Positions 15,551-23,174 of a stretch of DNA of 35,134 nt are shown piece after piece. Made by a program: the position numbers and the translations under genes. Numbering within the stretch: position 1 is the stretch's first letter; every line of letters begins with the position of its first letter. Source of the stretch: Nocardiopsis salina YIM 90010 (GTDB lineage Bacteria > Actinomycetota > Actinomycetes > Streptosporangiales > Streptosporangiaceae). The notes beneath the pieces were generated by a model. That model was given only the letters and a program-made list of their open reading frames with translations. It was not told the DNA's origin and ran no database searches. The DNA lies in contig NZ_ANBF01000127.1 of NCBI RefSeq assembly GCF_000341025.1, forward strand, positions 1-35,134. Direction: 5' to 3'.

Positions 15551-16720
15551 ATGTCCACACCGGACGCCCGGGCACGGAAGGAACGTGTACTCGCTCCCGA
15601 CCTCGCGCGCGGGTTCATGCTGCTGCTCATCGCCATGGCCTACGCAGGCGTGTACGCGGGTGTCGGATTCGGCACCGACGCCTCGGGGGAGGGGGCGCTC
15701 GATCGCACCGCCTCGGCCCTGACCCACCTGTTCCTCGACAACCGCGCCTTCCCGATGTTCGCGATCCTGTTCGGGTACGGGATGGCGTGGATGGTGAGCC
15801 GCCAGGCCGACCGGGGGACCGGCCACCGTGAGATCCGGCGCCTGCTGCGCCGCCGCGGCTGGTTCCTGCTGCTCTTCGGGTTCGTGCACGCACTGTTCGT
15901 CTTCCCCGGGGAGATCCTCACCTCCTACGGCCTGGCGGCCCTGGTCACCGGGTGGCTGCTGCTGAGGTCGAACCGGGCCATTGTGCGGGCTGCCGTGGTG
16001 TTCGCGGTCTTCTACGCGGTCACCGTGCCGCTCTTCACGATCGGTGGGCAGCTCGGCATGGAGATGGAGGGTGCCGAGGAGTCCTTCGCGGTCCCGGGCT
16101 ACCTCACGCCGATGGACTGGTTCGAGCGGCTGTTCGGCCTGCCTTTCGGACCCGTGTTCATCGGTGTGGCCTACCCGCTGTTCCTGCTGGTCCTGCTCGG
16201 GTACCGGGCCGGACGCGCCCGCATCCTGGACGACCCCCGGGCGCACCGTCCGCTCCTGGTGCGCATCGCCGTCGTCGGCGTCGCGGTGTCGGTGGCCGGC
16301 GCGGTTCCGTCGGCGCTCATGGCGCTCGGTGTTCTCGCCCCGGGCGTGGTCGAAGGAGGTCTGCTGCTCGCCCTGCAGGTGCTGACCGGGGTGTTCGGCG
16401 GCGCCGGGTACGCGGCGGCCTTCACTCTGCTCGCGCTCCGGTTGGAACGCCGCAAGGGCGCCGCCACCCGGGCCGTCGCCGCGATGGGGGAGCGGTCGCT
16501 GACCTTCTACATCCTCAACTCGGTGCTGGTCGCCGTGGTCCTGCACCCCGACCTGGTGGGGCTCGGAACCACCGTGGGCGGGTTCGGTGCGCTGGTCGCC
16601 GCCGCCCTGGCCTGGTGCGTGTCCCTGGCACTGGCGTCCTGGCTCGGAAGTACCGGGCGGCCCGGGCCGCTGGACGCGCTCATGCGCAGGTGCGTGTACG
16701 GGGGACGGGCGCTGAGCTGA
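15551..16720 (+). CDS. DUF418 domain-containing multi-pass membrane protein
   Basis: This 389-residue protein has about ten transmembrane helices. It starts RVLAPDLARGFMLLLIAMAY and continues FAILFGYGMAWMVSR. The LAPDLARGFMLLLI opening and the LFGFVHALF segment match the DUF418 family, as does the C-terminal block GERSLTFYILNSVLVAVVL. ATG 15551 has GGAG 6-10 nt upstream. It lies about 120 bp downstream of dhaL on the same strand, so co-transcription is possible but not evident. DUF418 proteins resemble acyltransferase-3 and heparan-alpha-glucosaminide N-acetyltransferase folds; no reaction is established. Confidence 0.88.
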   Translation: MSTPDARARKERVLAPDLARGFMLLLIAMAYAGVYAGVGFGTDASGEGALDRTASALTHLFLDNRAFPMFAILFGYGMAWMVSRQADRGTGHREIRRLLRRRGWFLLLFGFVHALFVFPGEILTSYGLAALVTGWLLLRSNRAIVRAAVVFAVFYAVTVPLFTIGGQLGMEMEGAEESFAVPGYLTPMDWFERLFGLPFGPVFIGVAYPLFLLVLLGYRAGRARILDDPRAHRPLLVRIAVVGVAVSVAGAVPSALMALGVLAPGVVEGGLLLALQVLTGVFGGAGYAAAFTLLALRLERRKGAATRAVAAMGERSLTFYILNSVLVAVVLHPDLVGLGTTVGGFGALVAAALAWCVSLALASWLGSTGRPGPLDALMRRCVYGGRALS

Positions 16721-16814
16721 GGGCCGGTGGCCGGGCGCCGCGCGCGTGGGTGGTGCGGCACCCGGCGGCACGGATTCCGTCCCGGGGGCGCGCGGATCCC
16801 GCCTTCGGGGCACA

Positions 16815-17639
16815 ATGGTGGACATGGCTACCCCTCTGTCATCCCCCGTACGGATCCCCGACAGGTTCTCCGCCAGGTCCGCCCTGATCGCCGTGGCCAC
16901 CGCCGGTGTCCTGGCGGTCGGCACGGCTCTGGTACCCGCACCCGCCACCGCAGCGCCTGCCCCCGCGACCGCCGCGGTCCCTTCCGCGCCCGCTTCCTCG
17001 GCCCCGGCCGTGTCGCAGGCGCCCGCCGAGACCGGTATCACCGAGGAGCTGCGCTCCGGTGACAGCGGCGACCAGGTCGAGGCGCTCCAGGAGCGCCTGG
17101 CCGAGCTCGGGTACTGGATCGACGGTGCCGACGGCGAGTTCGGCCTGCACACCGAGCACGCCGTGATCGCGCTCCAGAAGGCGGCCGGCCTCGACCGTGA
17201 CGGGATTGTGGGCCCCGCCACCCTCGAGGCCCTCGAGGACGGCGTGGTGCCCTCGGCCACCACGTCCGAGGGTGCGGTCGTGGAGATCGACCTCGACAAC
17301 CAACTGCTCCTGGTCGTCTCCGACGGCGAGGTGCAGCGCACCATCCACACCTCCACCGGTTCCGGCGAGCCCTACGAGGGCGACGACGGGAGCGAGCGTG
17401 TGGCGACCACGCCCACGGGCACCTACGACGTCTTCCGCGAGGTCGACGCCTGGGACCCGGGCCCCTACGGCTCGCTGTACAAGCCCAAGTACTTCAACGG
17501 CGGCATCGCGGTGCACGGCTACCCGAGCGTGCCCGCCGAACCCGCCTCCAAGGGCTGCGCCCGGGTGAGCCTGGCCGCGATGGACTGGCTCTGGGAGAAC
17601 GGACACCTGGACATCCACGCCACCGTCGTCGTGCACTGA
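16815..17639 (+). CDS. Secreted L,D-transpeptidase (YkuD) with peptidoglycan-binding domain
   Basis: This 274-residue envelope enzyme is predicted to form 3-3 peptidoglycan cross-links. Residues about 15-55 give a hydrophobic signal segment followed by an Ala/Pro-rich spacer. A PG_binding_1 domain follows (SGDSGDQVEALQERLAELGY, DGIVGPATLEAL). The YkuD catalytic domain contains HGYPSVPAEPASKGCARVSL, with the catalytic Cys at about residue 247 in SKGCAR. The start is either ATG 16815 or ATG 16824; both lack a strong ribosome binding site. The gene is followed by a strong terminator. The length and order (signal, PG-binding, YkuD) are standard for actinomycetes. Confidence 0.92.
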   Translation: MVDMATPLSSPVRIPDRFSARSALIAVATAGVLAVGTALVPAPATAAPAPATAAVPSAPASSAPAVSQAPAETGITEELRSGDSGDQVEALQERLAELGYWIDGADGEFGLHTEHAVIALQKAAGLDRDGIVGPATLEALEDGVVPSATTSEGAVVEIDLDNQLLLVVSDGEVQRTIHTSTGSGEPYEGDDGSERVATTPTGTYDVFREVDAWDPGPYGSLYKPKYFNGGIAVHGYPSVPAEPASKGCARVSLAAMDWLWENGHLDIHATVVVH

Positions 17640-17654
17640 CCGCACCGACACCCA

Positions 17655-17681
17655 GGGGCCGGGGGCATCGCCCCCGGCCCC
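17655..17681 (+). terminator. Strong GC hairpin after the L,D-transpeptidase gene
   Basis: GGGGCCGGGGGC-ATC-GCCCCCGGCCCC forms a perfect 12-bp stem with a 3-nt loop. It begins 15 nt after the stop codon. It is of the T-tract-less type common in high-GC actinomycetes. Confidence 0.85.
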
Positions 17682-17753
17682 GCGTGCATGCGGGGGCCTG
17701 CGGCAGGATGAACCCGACGGGCGGAGCCGCCGCCCGCGGGGAAGGGATGTGCC

Positions 17754-18611
17754 GTGCCGTTCCGTATCGCGACCCGGCCCGGGAGCAGCGACCGGGAGAA
17801 CGAGGACTTCGCCGCCGCCACCGACCGCACCGCCGTCCTCCTCGACGGTGTGAGCGGTCGGCCCGGCAATGGGTGCGTGCACGGCGTGGCCTGGTACACC
17901 AGACGGCTCGGGGGACTGCTGCTCGCAGCGGCAGACGCCGGGTCCGGGCCCGCGGCAGACGACGGATCGGAACCCGGATCTCCGCTCCGAGAGGCCCTGG
18001 CCGGGGCTGTCGAGCAGGCTTCCTCCCTGCACGCCGAGACCTGCGACCTCACCCGGCAGGAGAGCCCCTCGGCCACCGCCGTCGTGGTCCGGGTCCACGG
18101 GGACCGGCTCGAGTACCTGGTGCTCTCCGACTCCGTGCTGGTCGTGACCGGATCCGGGGGCGCACGCTTGTTCGCGGAGACCCGCCTGGACGACTTGCGT
18201 GCCGAGCTGGCCCGGGCCCCTTACGAGACCGAACCGGGAACACCCGCCCGCGTGGAAGAAGAAGACCGGCGCCGCCACGAGATCCGGGCCCACCGCAATG
18301 TCGACGGGGGTTTCTGGACGGCCGGCTCCGACCCCCGCGCGGCCGACGCGGCCCTGGCCGGTTCAGTCCCGATCGAGGGGGTATGCGGGTTCGTGGCGAT
18401 GACCGACGGGGCCTCTCGTGCCGTCGACGTGTTCGGCGCCCACGACTGGGACTCCGCGGCCGGCATGGCGCTCGGCCGCAGCCCACGCGCCCTGATCGAC
18501 CAGGTCAGGTCCTTGGAGTCCGCCGACCCGGACGGGCTGCGGTTCCCCCGTGGCAAACGCAGCGACGACGCGACCGTGGTGACCTGGCAACCGGATTCCG
18601 GTCAAGGATGA
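17754..18611 (+). CDS. PP2C-family serine/threonine phosphatase-like protein
   Basis: This 285-residue cytosolic protein starts with GTG 17754, with GAAGGGA upstream. Metal-site motifs of PP2C phosphatases are present in degenerate form: SDRENEDF near the N-terminus, VLLDGVSG (the usual DG.G), SATAVVVRV, LVLSDSVLVV (GDSR-like), FVAMTDGAS (SDG) and KRSDDATVV (D-N/D-A/T) at the C-terminus. The set is enough to suggest a Mn/Mg phosphatase. The loop between 60 and 80 is low-complexity. No partner kinase is adjacent. A role in dephosphorylating regulatory proteins is inferred from the family only. Confidence 0.85.
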   Translation: MPFRIATRPGSSDRENEDFAAATDRTAVLLDGVSGRPGNGCVHGVAWYTRRLGGLLLAAADAGSGPAADDGSEPGSPLREALAGAVEQASSLHAETCDLTRQESPSATAVVVRVHGDRLEYLVLSDSVLVVTGSGGARLFAETRLDDLRAELARAPYETEPGTPARVEEEDRRRHEIRAHRNVDGGFWTAGSDPRAADAALAGSVPIEGVCGFVAMTDGASRAVDVFGAHDWDSAAGMALGRSPRALIDQVRSLESADPDGLRFPRGKRSDDATVVTWQPDSGQG

Positions 18612-19000
18612 AAAACAGTTTCGGTCGGTCAGTTATGGCGCCCTGAGAGCGTGATCTGAACAAAAGTCCGCCCGAGCGGGGACAGCGGAGCTGGAGGAGT
18701 ACCCCCCGGACGTTTTTCCCGGTCGCTGCGCCGTCACACGCAGAACAGCGTCGGCGCCGAACATGAAATGTGCGCGTTCCCCCTCTCGTTGGGGGCGGGG
18801 ATGCCCGTGCCCCGGAGGTAGGAAGCTTTCGCGGGTCTGAAACGTCCGGTAGATTCCACTCAGGACGAACAGCCGGGGATCTTCTGCACCCGGCCCGGTC
18901 CACCCCGCTCCAGGCGATCTTCTCGCCCCGGTGCCCCCTGCCCGGAACATCGGAGGGCACCACCGAAACCCGAAGCAGTTTCGCGAAGGGAGCCTCACCT
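18612..19000. other. Intergenic stretch upstream of the small HTH gene
   Basis: This 389-bp gap is somewhat richer in A/T than its surroundings. It contains the ribosome binding site AAGGGAG (18986-18992) for the following gene and a weak GC hairpin around 18790-18815. No gene or named regulatory motif was recognised. Confidence 0.35.
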
Positions 19001-19324
19001 TTGTCCCCCACGGGCGTCCTCGAACCGACCGGGCCCAACCGATCCCTGGCCTCGGTGGCCCGTCCCGACCCCCTGCACGCGCGCACACCCGCCGAGTTCA
19101 CGCTCATCATGCGGCGCTGCCTCGCCTGGGCCGGAGGCCCCACGTACCAGGAGCTGGAGTACCGCAGCGGAGGCACGGTCAGTGCGTCTGCCTTCCATGC
19201 CGCGCTCGAGAGCGAGCGACTGCCCCGCTACGTCATGCTGTTGGCCTTCATCACCGCCTGCGTGGGCGAGGACGAGGCCGAGTGCCAGCGCTGGATCGCG
19301 GCCTGGCGTGCCCTGCGCCGCTAG
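19001..19324 (+). CDS. Small actinobacterial helix-turn-helix protein
   Basis: This protein has 107 residues from TTG 19001, chosen because AAGGGAG lies 8 nt upstream; a longer frame exists but its first 80 residues look non-coding. The core, DPLHARTPAEFTLIMRRCLA then TYQELEYRSGGTVSASAFHA and LPRYVMLLAFITACVGEDEA, matches the short HTH module often found at the N-terminus of actinobacterial multidomain regulators. Here it is the whole protein. DNA binding is probable, the target unknown. No ligand or partner domain is fused. Confidence 0.72.
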   Translation: MSPTGVLEPTGPNRSLASVARPDPLHARTPAEFTLIMRRCLAWAGGPTYQELEYRSGGTVSASAFHAALESERLPRYVMLLAFITACVGEDEAECQRWIAAWRALRR

Positions 19325-19368
19325 GGCCTGTTCGACCAACACCGGCCCACACCGTCACCCGCCACCAC

Positions 19369-19406
19369 CCTCGACCGACGCCTTACGGCGCAGTGGTCGG
19401 TCGAGG
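19369..19406. terminator. Hairpin between convergent HTH and thioesterase genes
   Basis: CCTCGACCGAC pairs perfectly with GTCGGTCGAGG (11 bp), and GCC/GGC can form a second inner stem. It lies 45 bp after the HTH stop and about 100 bp from the thioesterase stop. It is probably a bidirectional terminator. A separate perfect 14-bp palindrome, CAGCTCGCGAGCTG, lies at 19447-19460. Confidence 0.6.
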
Positions 19407-19508
19407 TGACGGAAGGCGTCCACCGAACAGACCCTGGACGGACGACCAGCTCGCGAGCTGACCGCCCCCTCCGCCCATCGGGCGCAGGGCAGCTGCAGAC
19501 CATACGGC

Positions 19509-19946
19509 TCAGCCGGAGATGGAATGCCCGGCGTACTCCGGCGCCTGCTCCAGCTCGGCCGCGATGCGTTCGGCGACCTGGTCGGGGAAGGCCACGGCCC
19601 GCCCCTGTTCCTGGTCGACGTGCAGAGCCAGGATCTCCTCGGTCGCCACCAAGGTGCCGTCCACCCGCATCTCGTGGCACAGGCGCAGCTTCTTCGCGCC
19701 CGCGCCCACGACCAGGGTCGACACCTGCAGCTCCGCGTCGGCGCCCACCTCGTCGAGGTACCGCACGTGCGCCTCCACCGTGTACAGCGAGCACCCGGAT
19801 GCCTCGCGGTACTCGGGCCCCAGCCCGACGTGCTCCATGAGCGCGTCCGTGGCGTAACCGAAGACGAACACGTACCCGCCCTCGGTCAGGTGGCCGTTGT
19901 AATCGATCCACTCCGGGCGCACCCGTTCGCTCAGGGTCGTGCTCAT
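19509..19946 (-). CDS. cdhB: Betainyl-CoA thioesterase (4HBT hotdog family)
   Basis: This 145-residue hotdog-fold thioesterase has WIDYNGHLTEGGYVFVFGYA near the N-terminus (the 4HBT active-site Asp/Asn-Gly-His region). SLYTVEAHVRYLDEVGADAE and TLVATEEILALHVDQEQGRA follow. Start ATG 19946 overlaps the carnitine dehydrogenase stop by 4 nt. In the established bacterial carnitine pathway (Pseudomonas cdhABC), the thioesterase hydrolyses betainyl-CoA to glycine betaine and CoA. Its coupling here to carnitine dehydrogenase makes that the most likely substrate. Confidence 0.87.
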   Translation of the reverse strand: MSTTLSERVRPEWIDYNGHLTEGGYVFVFGYATDALMEHVGLGPEYREASGCSLYTVEAHVRYLDEVGADAELQVSTLVVGAGAKKLRLCHEMRVDGTLVATEEILALHVDQEQGRAVAFPDQVAERIAAELEQAPEYAGHSISG

Positions 19947-20914
19947 GCCCGCCCCTCCTCGCGCTCGACCTCCTCGAGCGCGCGCATGATCGCGATCATG
20001 CGGCGGTCGCGCTGGGCGATGAGCTCGGCAGTGGAACGCCCGTCCACGACCTCGTCGGTCTGCTCCACCATCCGGTCCCGCAGCTCGGGGGTGAGCTCGG
20101 GCGCTTCCAGGCGGGTCCAAGGGGCCTTCAGGGACGGGCCGAAATGGTCGAGCATGTGTGCCATGCCGCCCTCGCCACCGGCCAGGTGGAACGTGGTGCA
20201 CGGACCGTGGAAGGCCCACCGCAGGCCCGGCCCGTCGGTCATGGCCTGGTCGATCTGCGCCACGGTCGCCTCACCCTCGGCGACCATGTGCAGCGCCTCG
20301 CGCCACGCGGCCTCCTGGATCCGGTTGCCGATGAAACCGGGAAGCTCCTGGTCCATCGTGATGACGGATTTGCCGGCCAGGCGGTAGAACTCCGAGGCCC
20401 ACTCCACGGCCCACTGCTCGCTCTTCTCACCGCCCACGACCTCGACAAGCGGAACCAGGTACGGCGGGTTGAACGGGTGCCCGACGACCAGGCGCGACGG
20501 GTCGGCCGCCTTCACCTGCATTTCGGACATGCTGTATCCGGACGTGGAAGAGCCCACCACGACCCCCTCCGGGAGGGCCGCGTCGATCTCCGCCAGCAGG
20601 TCGGCCTTGAGGTCCAGGCGCTCGGGTGCACTCTCCTGCACGAAGTCGGCGTCGGCGACCGCTCCGGCCAGCGTCGGGGCGACCGTCAGGTTTTCGGTCG
20701 AGGCGCCCTCGGCCAGGCCGAGCCGCTCGAGCGCCGGCCAGGCGGAGTCCACCAGCGAACGCAGTTTCTGCTCGGCGTCGGGTGCCGGGTCCCAGGCCAC
20801 CACCTGGTAACCGCGGCCGAGGAAGTGGGCGACCCAGCCCCCGCCGATCACGCCGGCGCCGATGCAGGCGACCGTGCGCACGGACTCGGGGGAGGTCTTG
20901 GCGATCTGTGTCAT
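19943..20914 (-). CDS. cdhA: L-carnitine dehydrogenase (3-hydroxyacyl-CoA dehydrogenase family)
   Basis: This 323-residue NAD-dependent enzyme oxidises L-carnitine to 3-dehydrocarnitine. The Rossmann motif is VACIGAGVIGGGWVAHFLGR (residues about 14-33). The catalytic-domain motif is VVGHPFNPPYLVPLVEVVGG, then PGFIGNRIQEAAWREALHMV. The short C-terminal domain and the FHGPCTTFHLAGGEGGMAHM segment are those of carnitine dehydrogenases rather than of fatty acid beta-oxidation enzymes. It lies between the cleavage enzyme and the thioesterase of the same pathway on one strand, with a 4-nt overlap to the latter. Confidence 0.92.
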   Translation of the reverse strand: MTQIAKTSPESVRTVACIGAGVIGGGWVAHFLGRGYQVVAWDPAPDAEQKLRSLVDSAWPALERLGLAEGASTENLTVAPTLAGAVADADFVQESAPERLDLKADLLAEIDAALPEGVVVGSSTSGYSMSEMQVKAADPSRLVVGHPFNPPYLVPLVEVVGGEKSEQWAVEWASEFYRLAGKSVITMDQELPGFIGNRIQEAAWREALHMVAEGEATVAQIDQAMTDGPGLRWAFHGPCTTFHLAGGEGGMAHMLDHFGPSLKAPWTRLEAPELTPELRDRMVEQTDEVVDGRSTAELIAQRDRRMIAIMRALEEVEREEGRA

Positions 20915-20945
20915 GTCGGGCCTCTCGGGGTGCGTCGGTCGCGGA

Positions 20946-21848
20946 TCAGGCGTTCAGGCTGCGCAGGTTCAGCTGCTTGCGCGCCTCGTCGGGGGTGGCC
21001 ACGCGGGCGCCGAGCTGCTCGATGATGTTCACGGCCTTCTCGGTGAGCTGGCCGTTGGTGGCCTTCACGCCCTTGCTGAGGTAGAGGTTGTCCTCCAGAC
21101 CCACGCGGGCGTGGCCGCCCATGAGCACGGACTGCGCCAGCCACGGCATCTGCTTGCGGCCGATCGAGAAGCTGGCCCACTGGGCGCCCTCGGGCAGCAT
21201 GTTCACCATCGACTGCAGCACCGCAGGGTCGGACGGGGCGCCGTAGGGGATGCCCGTGCACAGCTGGAACAGCGACGGGTCGTCGATGAGCCCCTCGGCG
21301 TGCATCGTCTTGGCGAACCACAGCTGGCCGGTGTCGAAGATCTCCAGCTCGGGTCGCACACCCAGCTCCTGGATGCGCTCGGCGCCGGCGCGCAGCATGT
21401 CCGGCGTGGAGATGTAGACGCTGCTGCCGTCGCCGAAGTTGAGGGTTCCGCAGTCGAGGGTGCAGATGTCGGGGAGGATCTGCTCGACGTGCGGCAGGCG
21501 GTCGAGACCGTTGACCAGGTCGGTGCCCTCCTCGAACTTCAGCGGGTCGTCCTGCCCGATGACCAGGTCGCCGCCCATGCCGGCGGTCAGGTTGATGACC
21601 ACGTCGATGCCCGTCTGGCGGATGCGGTCGACGACCTCGCGGTAGAGGGCGTTGTCGCGCGAGGGGGCGCCGGTCTCGGGGTCGCGCACGTGGATGTGCA
21701 CCACGCTCGCGCCGGCCTCGGCCGCCTCCACGGCCGAGGCCGCGATCTGTGCGGGCGTCACGGGCACGTGCTCGCTGCGCCCCACGGTGTCGCCGGCCCC
21801 TGTCAGGGCCGTGGTGAGGATGACGTTCTGGTTCAGGGTGTCGCTCAC
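20946..21848 (-). CDS. cdhC: 3-dehydrocarnitine cleavage enzyme (BKACE / DUF849 family)
   Basis: This 300-residue zinc-dependent beta-keto acid cleavage enzyme folds as a TIM barrel. Zinc ligands are in [12 protein letters not shown]; other family marks are [23 protein letters not shown] and [22 protein letters not shown] enzymes condense a beta-keto acid with acetyl-CoA. Next to carnitine dehydrogenase the expected reaction is 3-dehydrocarnitine plus acetyl-CoA to betainyl-CoA plus acetoacetate. A 3-keto-5-aminohexanoate substrate is less likely from context. ATG 21848 is the start, with GAAAGG about 6-11 nt upstream. Confidence 0.9.
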   Translation of the reverse strand: MSDTLNQNVILTTALTGAGDTVGRSEHVPVTPAQIAASAVEAAEAGASVVHIHVRDPETGAPSRDNALYREVVDRIRQTGIDVVINLTAGMGGDLVIGQDDPLKFEEGTDLVNGLDRLPHVEQILPDICTLDCGTLNFGDGSSVYISTPDMLRAGAERIQELGVRPELEIFDTGQLWFAKTMHAEGLIDDPSLFQLCTGIPYGAPSDPAVLQSMVNMLPEGAQWASFSIGRKQMPWLAQSVLMGGHARVGLEDNLYLSKGVKATNGQLTEKAVNIIEQLGARVATPDEARKQLNLRSLNA

Positions 21849-21953
21849 GACGGATCTCGCCTTTCTCTGGGCGTGGCTGATCGCCCCCGGGCGGGTCCCC
21901 GCCGGGGTCGTGGTCTGGGAGTGTCGGGTGTGTCGGGCGGTCGCGCTGGGGCA

Positions 21954-21994
21954 GACCGGAACTGTTCCGGGACCGAGCAGGTCCCGTTCCGGTC
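21954..21994 (-). terminator. Compound hairpin between the XRE-TetR gene and the catabolic genes
   Basis: GACCGGAAC (21954-21962) pairs with GTTCCGGTC (21986-21994), enclosing an inner stem GGGACC/GGTCCC with loop GAGCA and a 6-nt bulge. The bulge can instead pair as CCGGAAC-T-GTTCCGG. The two folds are mutually exclusive. The hairpin begins 5 nt after the regulator stop and lies 105 bp upstream of the cleavage-enzyme start, so a terminator or attenuator is plausible. Confidence 0.55.
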
Positions 21995-21999
21995 CGGCT

Positions 22000-22881
22000 T
22001 CAGTCCCGCTCCAGGAACTCGCGCTCGATGAGTTCGTGCAGTGTGCGCCGCATGTGCTCGACGGAGCGCCCGGGCATCCCGGTCATGACCTGAATGCCCA
22101 TGCCGTCGATCAGTGCGGTCAGCCGTTTGGTCATCTCCTCGGCGCCCTCGTCGGCGAAGACCCCGGTCTCGATGCCCTCGGTGAGGGTGCGGGCGATGGT
22201 CTCGTGCCAGCGGCGGTAGGAGTCCGCGTGGATCTCGCGCATCTCGGGGTCGAGCGCCGCTGAGGTCCACACCTGCATCCAGATCGACCACTCGAGCTGG
22301 AGCCGCTCCGAGGCGGGCAGCTGGAGCTCGATCAGGCTGAGCAGGCGCTCGTGTGCGTCCTCGATCTCGTGGAGCCCGGCGACCTGGCGGTCGAAGGCCT
22401 GCTTGACCGAGTGGCGCAACGCCTCCTCGAGCAGGTGGTTGAGGGTCGGGAAGTGGTAGTGCACGGTCGCGCTGGAGGTCCCGCACGCCCGGGCGACCTG
22501 GGCCACCCGCACCGAGTGGAACCCGCGCTCGGCGATGAGCGTCCAGGCGGCCTCGATGATCTGCAGTCTTCGGTTGTGTTCTTTCACGGCCAGGGGACGG
22601 TCGGCTGCGCCCGCCGGACGCGCCACCGCTGTGTCCCGCGGTGCCGCCGCCACCGTGACCGCGTCGTCGTCGCCGTTGAGCAGCCAGTTCACGGTCACGC
22701 CGGCCTCGTGGGCGATGGCCGCGAGTTCCTCCGGGGTGAACCTCCGCCGACCCGTCAGGGACTTGGACAGTTTGGTGGGGTCGATGCCGAGCCGGTCCGC
22801 GAACTCCCGCTGGGAGATCCCCGATCTGTGGATCGCCGTGCGGGCCCTGTCGCGCACATCGTCGGTTGCTTCGCCGTTCAC
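22000..22881 (-). CDS. XRE-TetR fusion transcriptional regulator of the carnitine locus
   Basis: This 293-residue protein has two DNA-binding modules. An N-terminal XRE/HTH_3 domain spans about 1-70 ([20 protein letters not shown], then [20 protein letters not shown]). After a 25-residue Ala/Pro linker, a complete TetR regulator spans about 97-293 ([52 protein letters not shown]) with a BetI-like C-terminal ligand domain. Ordinary TetR proteins are about 200 aa, so the XRE part is a true addition. The start at ATG 22881 lies 20 bp from a near-perfect 21-bp dyad. It is divergent from the BCCT transporter and upstream of the catabolic genes; a carnitine-derived effector is inferred. Confidence 0.88.
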   Translation of the reverse strand: MNGEATDDVRDRARTAIHRSGISQREFADRLGIDPTKLSKSLTGRRRFTPEELAAIAHEAGVTVNWLLNGDDDAVTVAAAPRDTAVARPAGAADRPLAVKEHNRRLQIIEAAWTLIAERGFHSVRVAQVARACGTSSATVHYHFPTLNHLLEEALRHSVKQAFDRQVAGLHEIEDAHERLLSLIELQLPASERLQLEWSIWMQVWTSAALDPEMREIHADSYRRWHETIARTLTEGIETGVFADEGAEEMTKRLTALIDGMGIQVMTGMPGRSVEHMRRTLHELIEREFLERD

Positions 22882-22900
22882 GGCAGCGAACGTAGCAGGG

Positions 22901-22921
22901 CCGTAGCGATTATCGCAACGG
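22901..22921. promoter_or_regulatory. Carnitine-locus operator 1 (21-bp dyad)
   Basis: CCGT-A-GCGAT-T-ATCGC-A-ACGG is symmetric over 21 bp around T22911, with one mismatched pair. It ends 20 bp upstream of the regulator ATG, which suggests autorepression. Confidence 0.62.
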
Positions 22922-22963
22922 AAGTGGTTTGCCGCTTCGTTATGAACGGCGCACCACGGGGGT

Positions 22964-22979
22964 GTTGCGATGGCTCAAC
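22964..22979. promoter_or_regulatory. Carnitine-locus operator 2
   Basis: GTTGCGATGGCTCAAC has GTTG/CAAC arms and the GTTGCGAT octamer, the reverse complement of the ATCGCAAC found in operators 1 and 3. It is weaker as a dyad than its neighbours. Confidence 0.4.
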
Positions 22980-23031
22980 CCCTGGAACTGGGGGATTTTC
23001 TCCGTGTCCGGATCTTGACCGTCCACTCAGG

Positions 23032-23047
23032 ATCGCAACGATGCGAT
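23032..23047. promoter_or_regulatory. Carnitine-locus operator 3
   Basis: ATCGCA-ACGA-TGCGAT is a perfect 6-bp-arm dyad sharing the ATCGCAAC octamer with operator 1. It lies upstream of the BCCT transporter and may control it. Confidence 0.58.
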
Positions 23048-23050
23048 GGC

Positions 23051-23068
23051 TGACTGGTTGATTAGTCA
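23051..23068. promoter_or_regulatory. Second-type dyad next to operator 3
   Basis: TGACTGGTTGATTAGTCA has TGACT/AGTCA arms separated by 8 bp and does not share the ATCGC half-site. It could be contacted by the other DNA-binding module of the fusion regulator or by a different factor. Confidence 0.4.
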
Positions 23069-23110
23069 AGCGCAAGGGAGTAGCACTGGGGAAGTTGTGA
23101 CCCCGGCGTC

Positions 23111-23118
23111 GGAGGTGA
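23111..23118 (+). promoter_or_regulatory. Strong Shine-Dalgarno with no canonical start codon behind it
   Basis: GGAGGTGA is a near-perfect anti-16S match. It lies 8 nt before an in-frame ATC (23127) of the BCCT frame. No ATG, GTG or TTG occurs in that frame between the TGA at 23121-23123 and GTG 23175. Confidence 0.6.
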
Positions 23119-23174
23119 CTTGAGTCATCCGTTGGAACATCGATCCCAAAGTCTTCTGGCCATCGCTGATCCTC

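Noticed and set aside
19447-19460. Perfect palindrome CAGCTCGCGAGCTG as an operator
   Set aside because: It lies between convergent gene ends with no promoter nearby. It is more likely incidental or part of a termination region.
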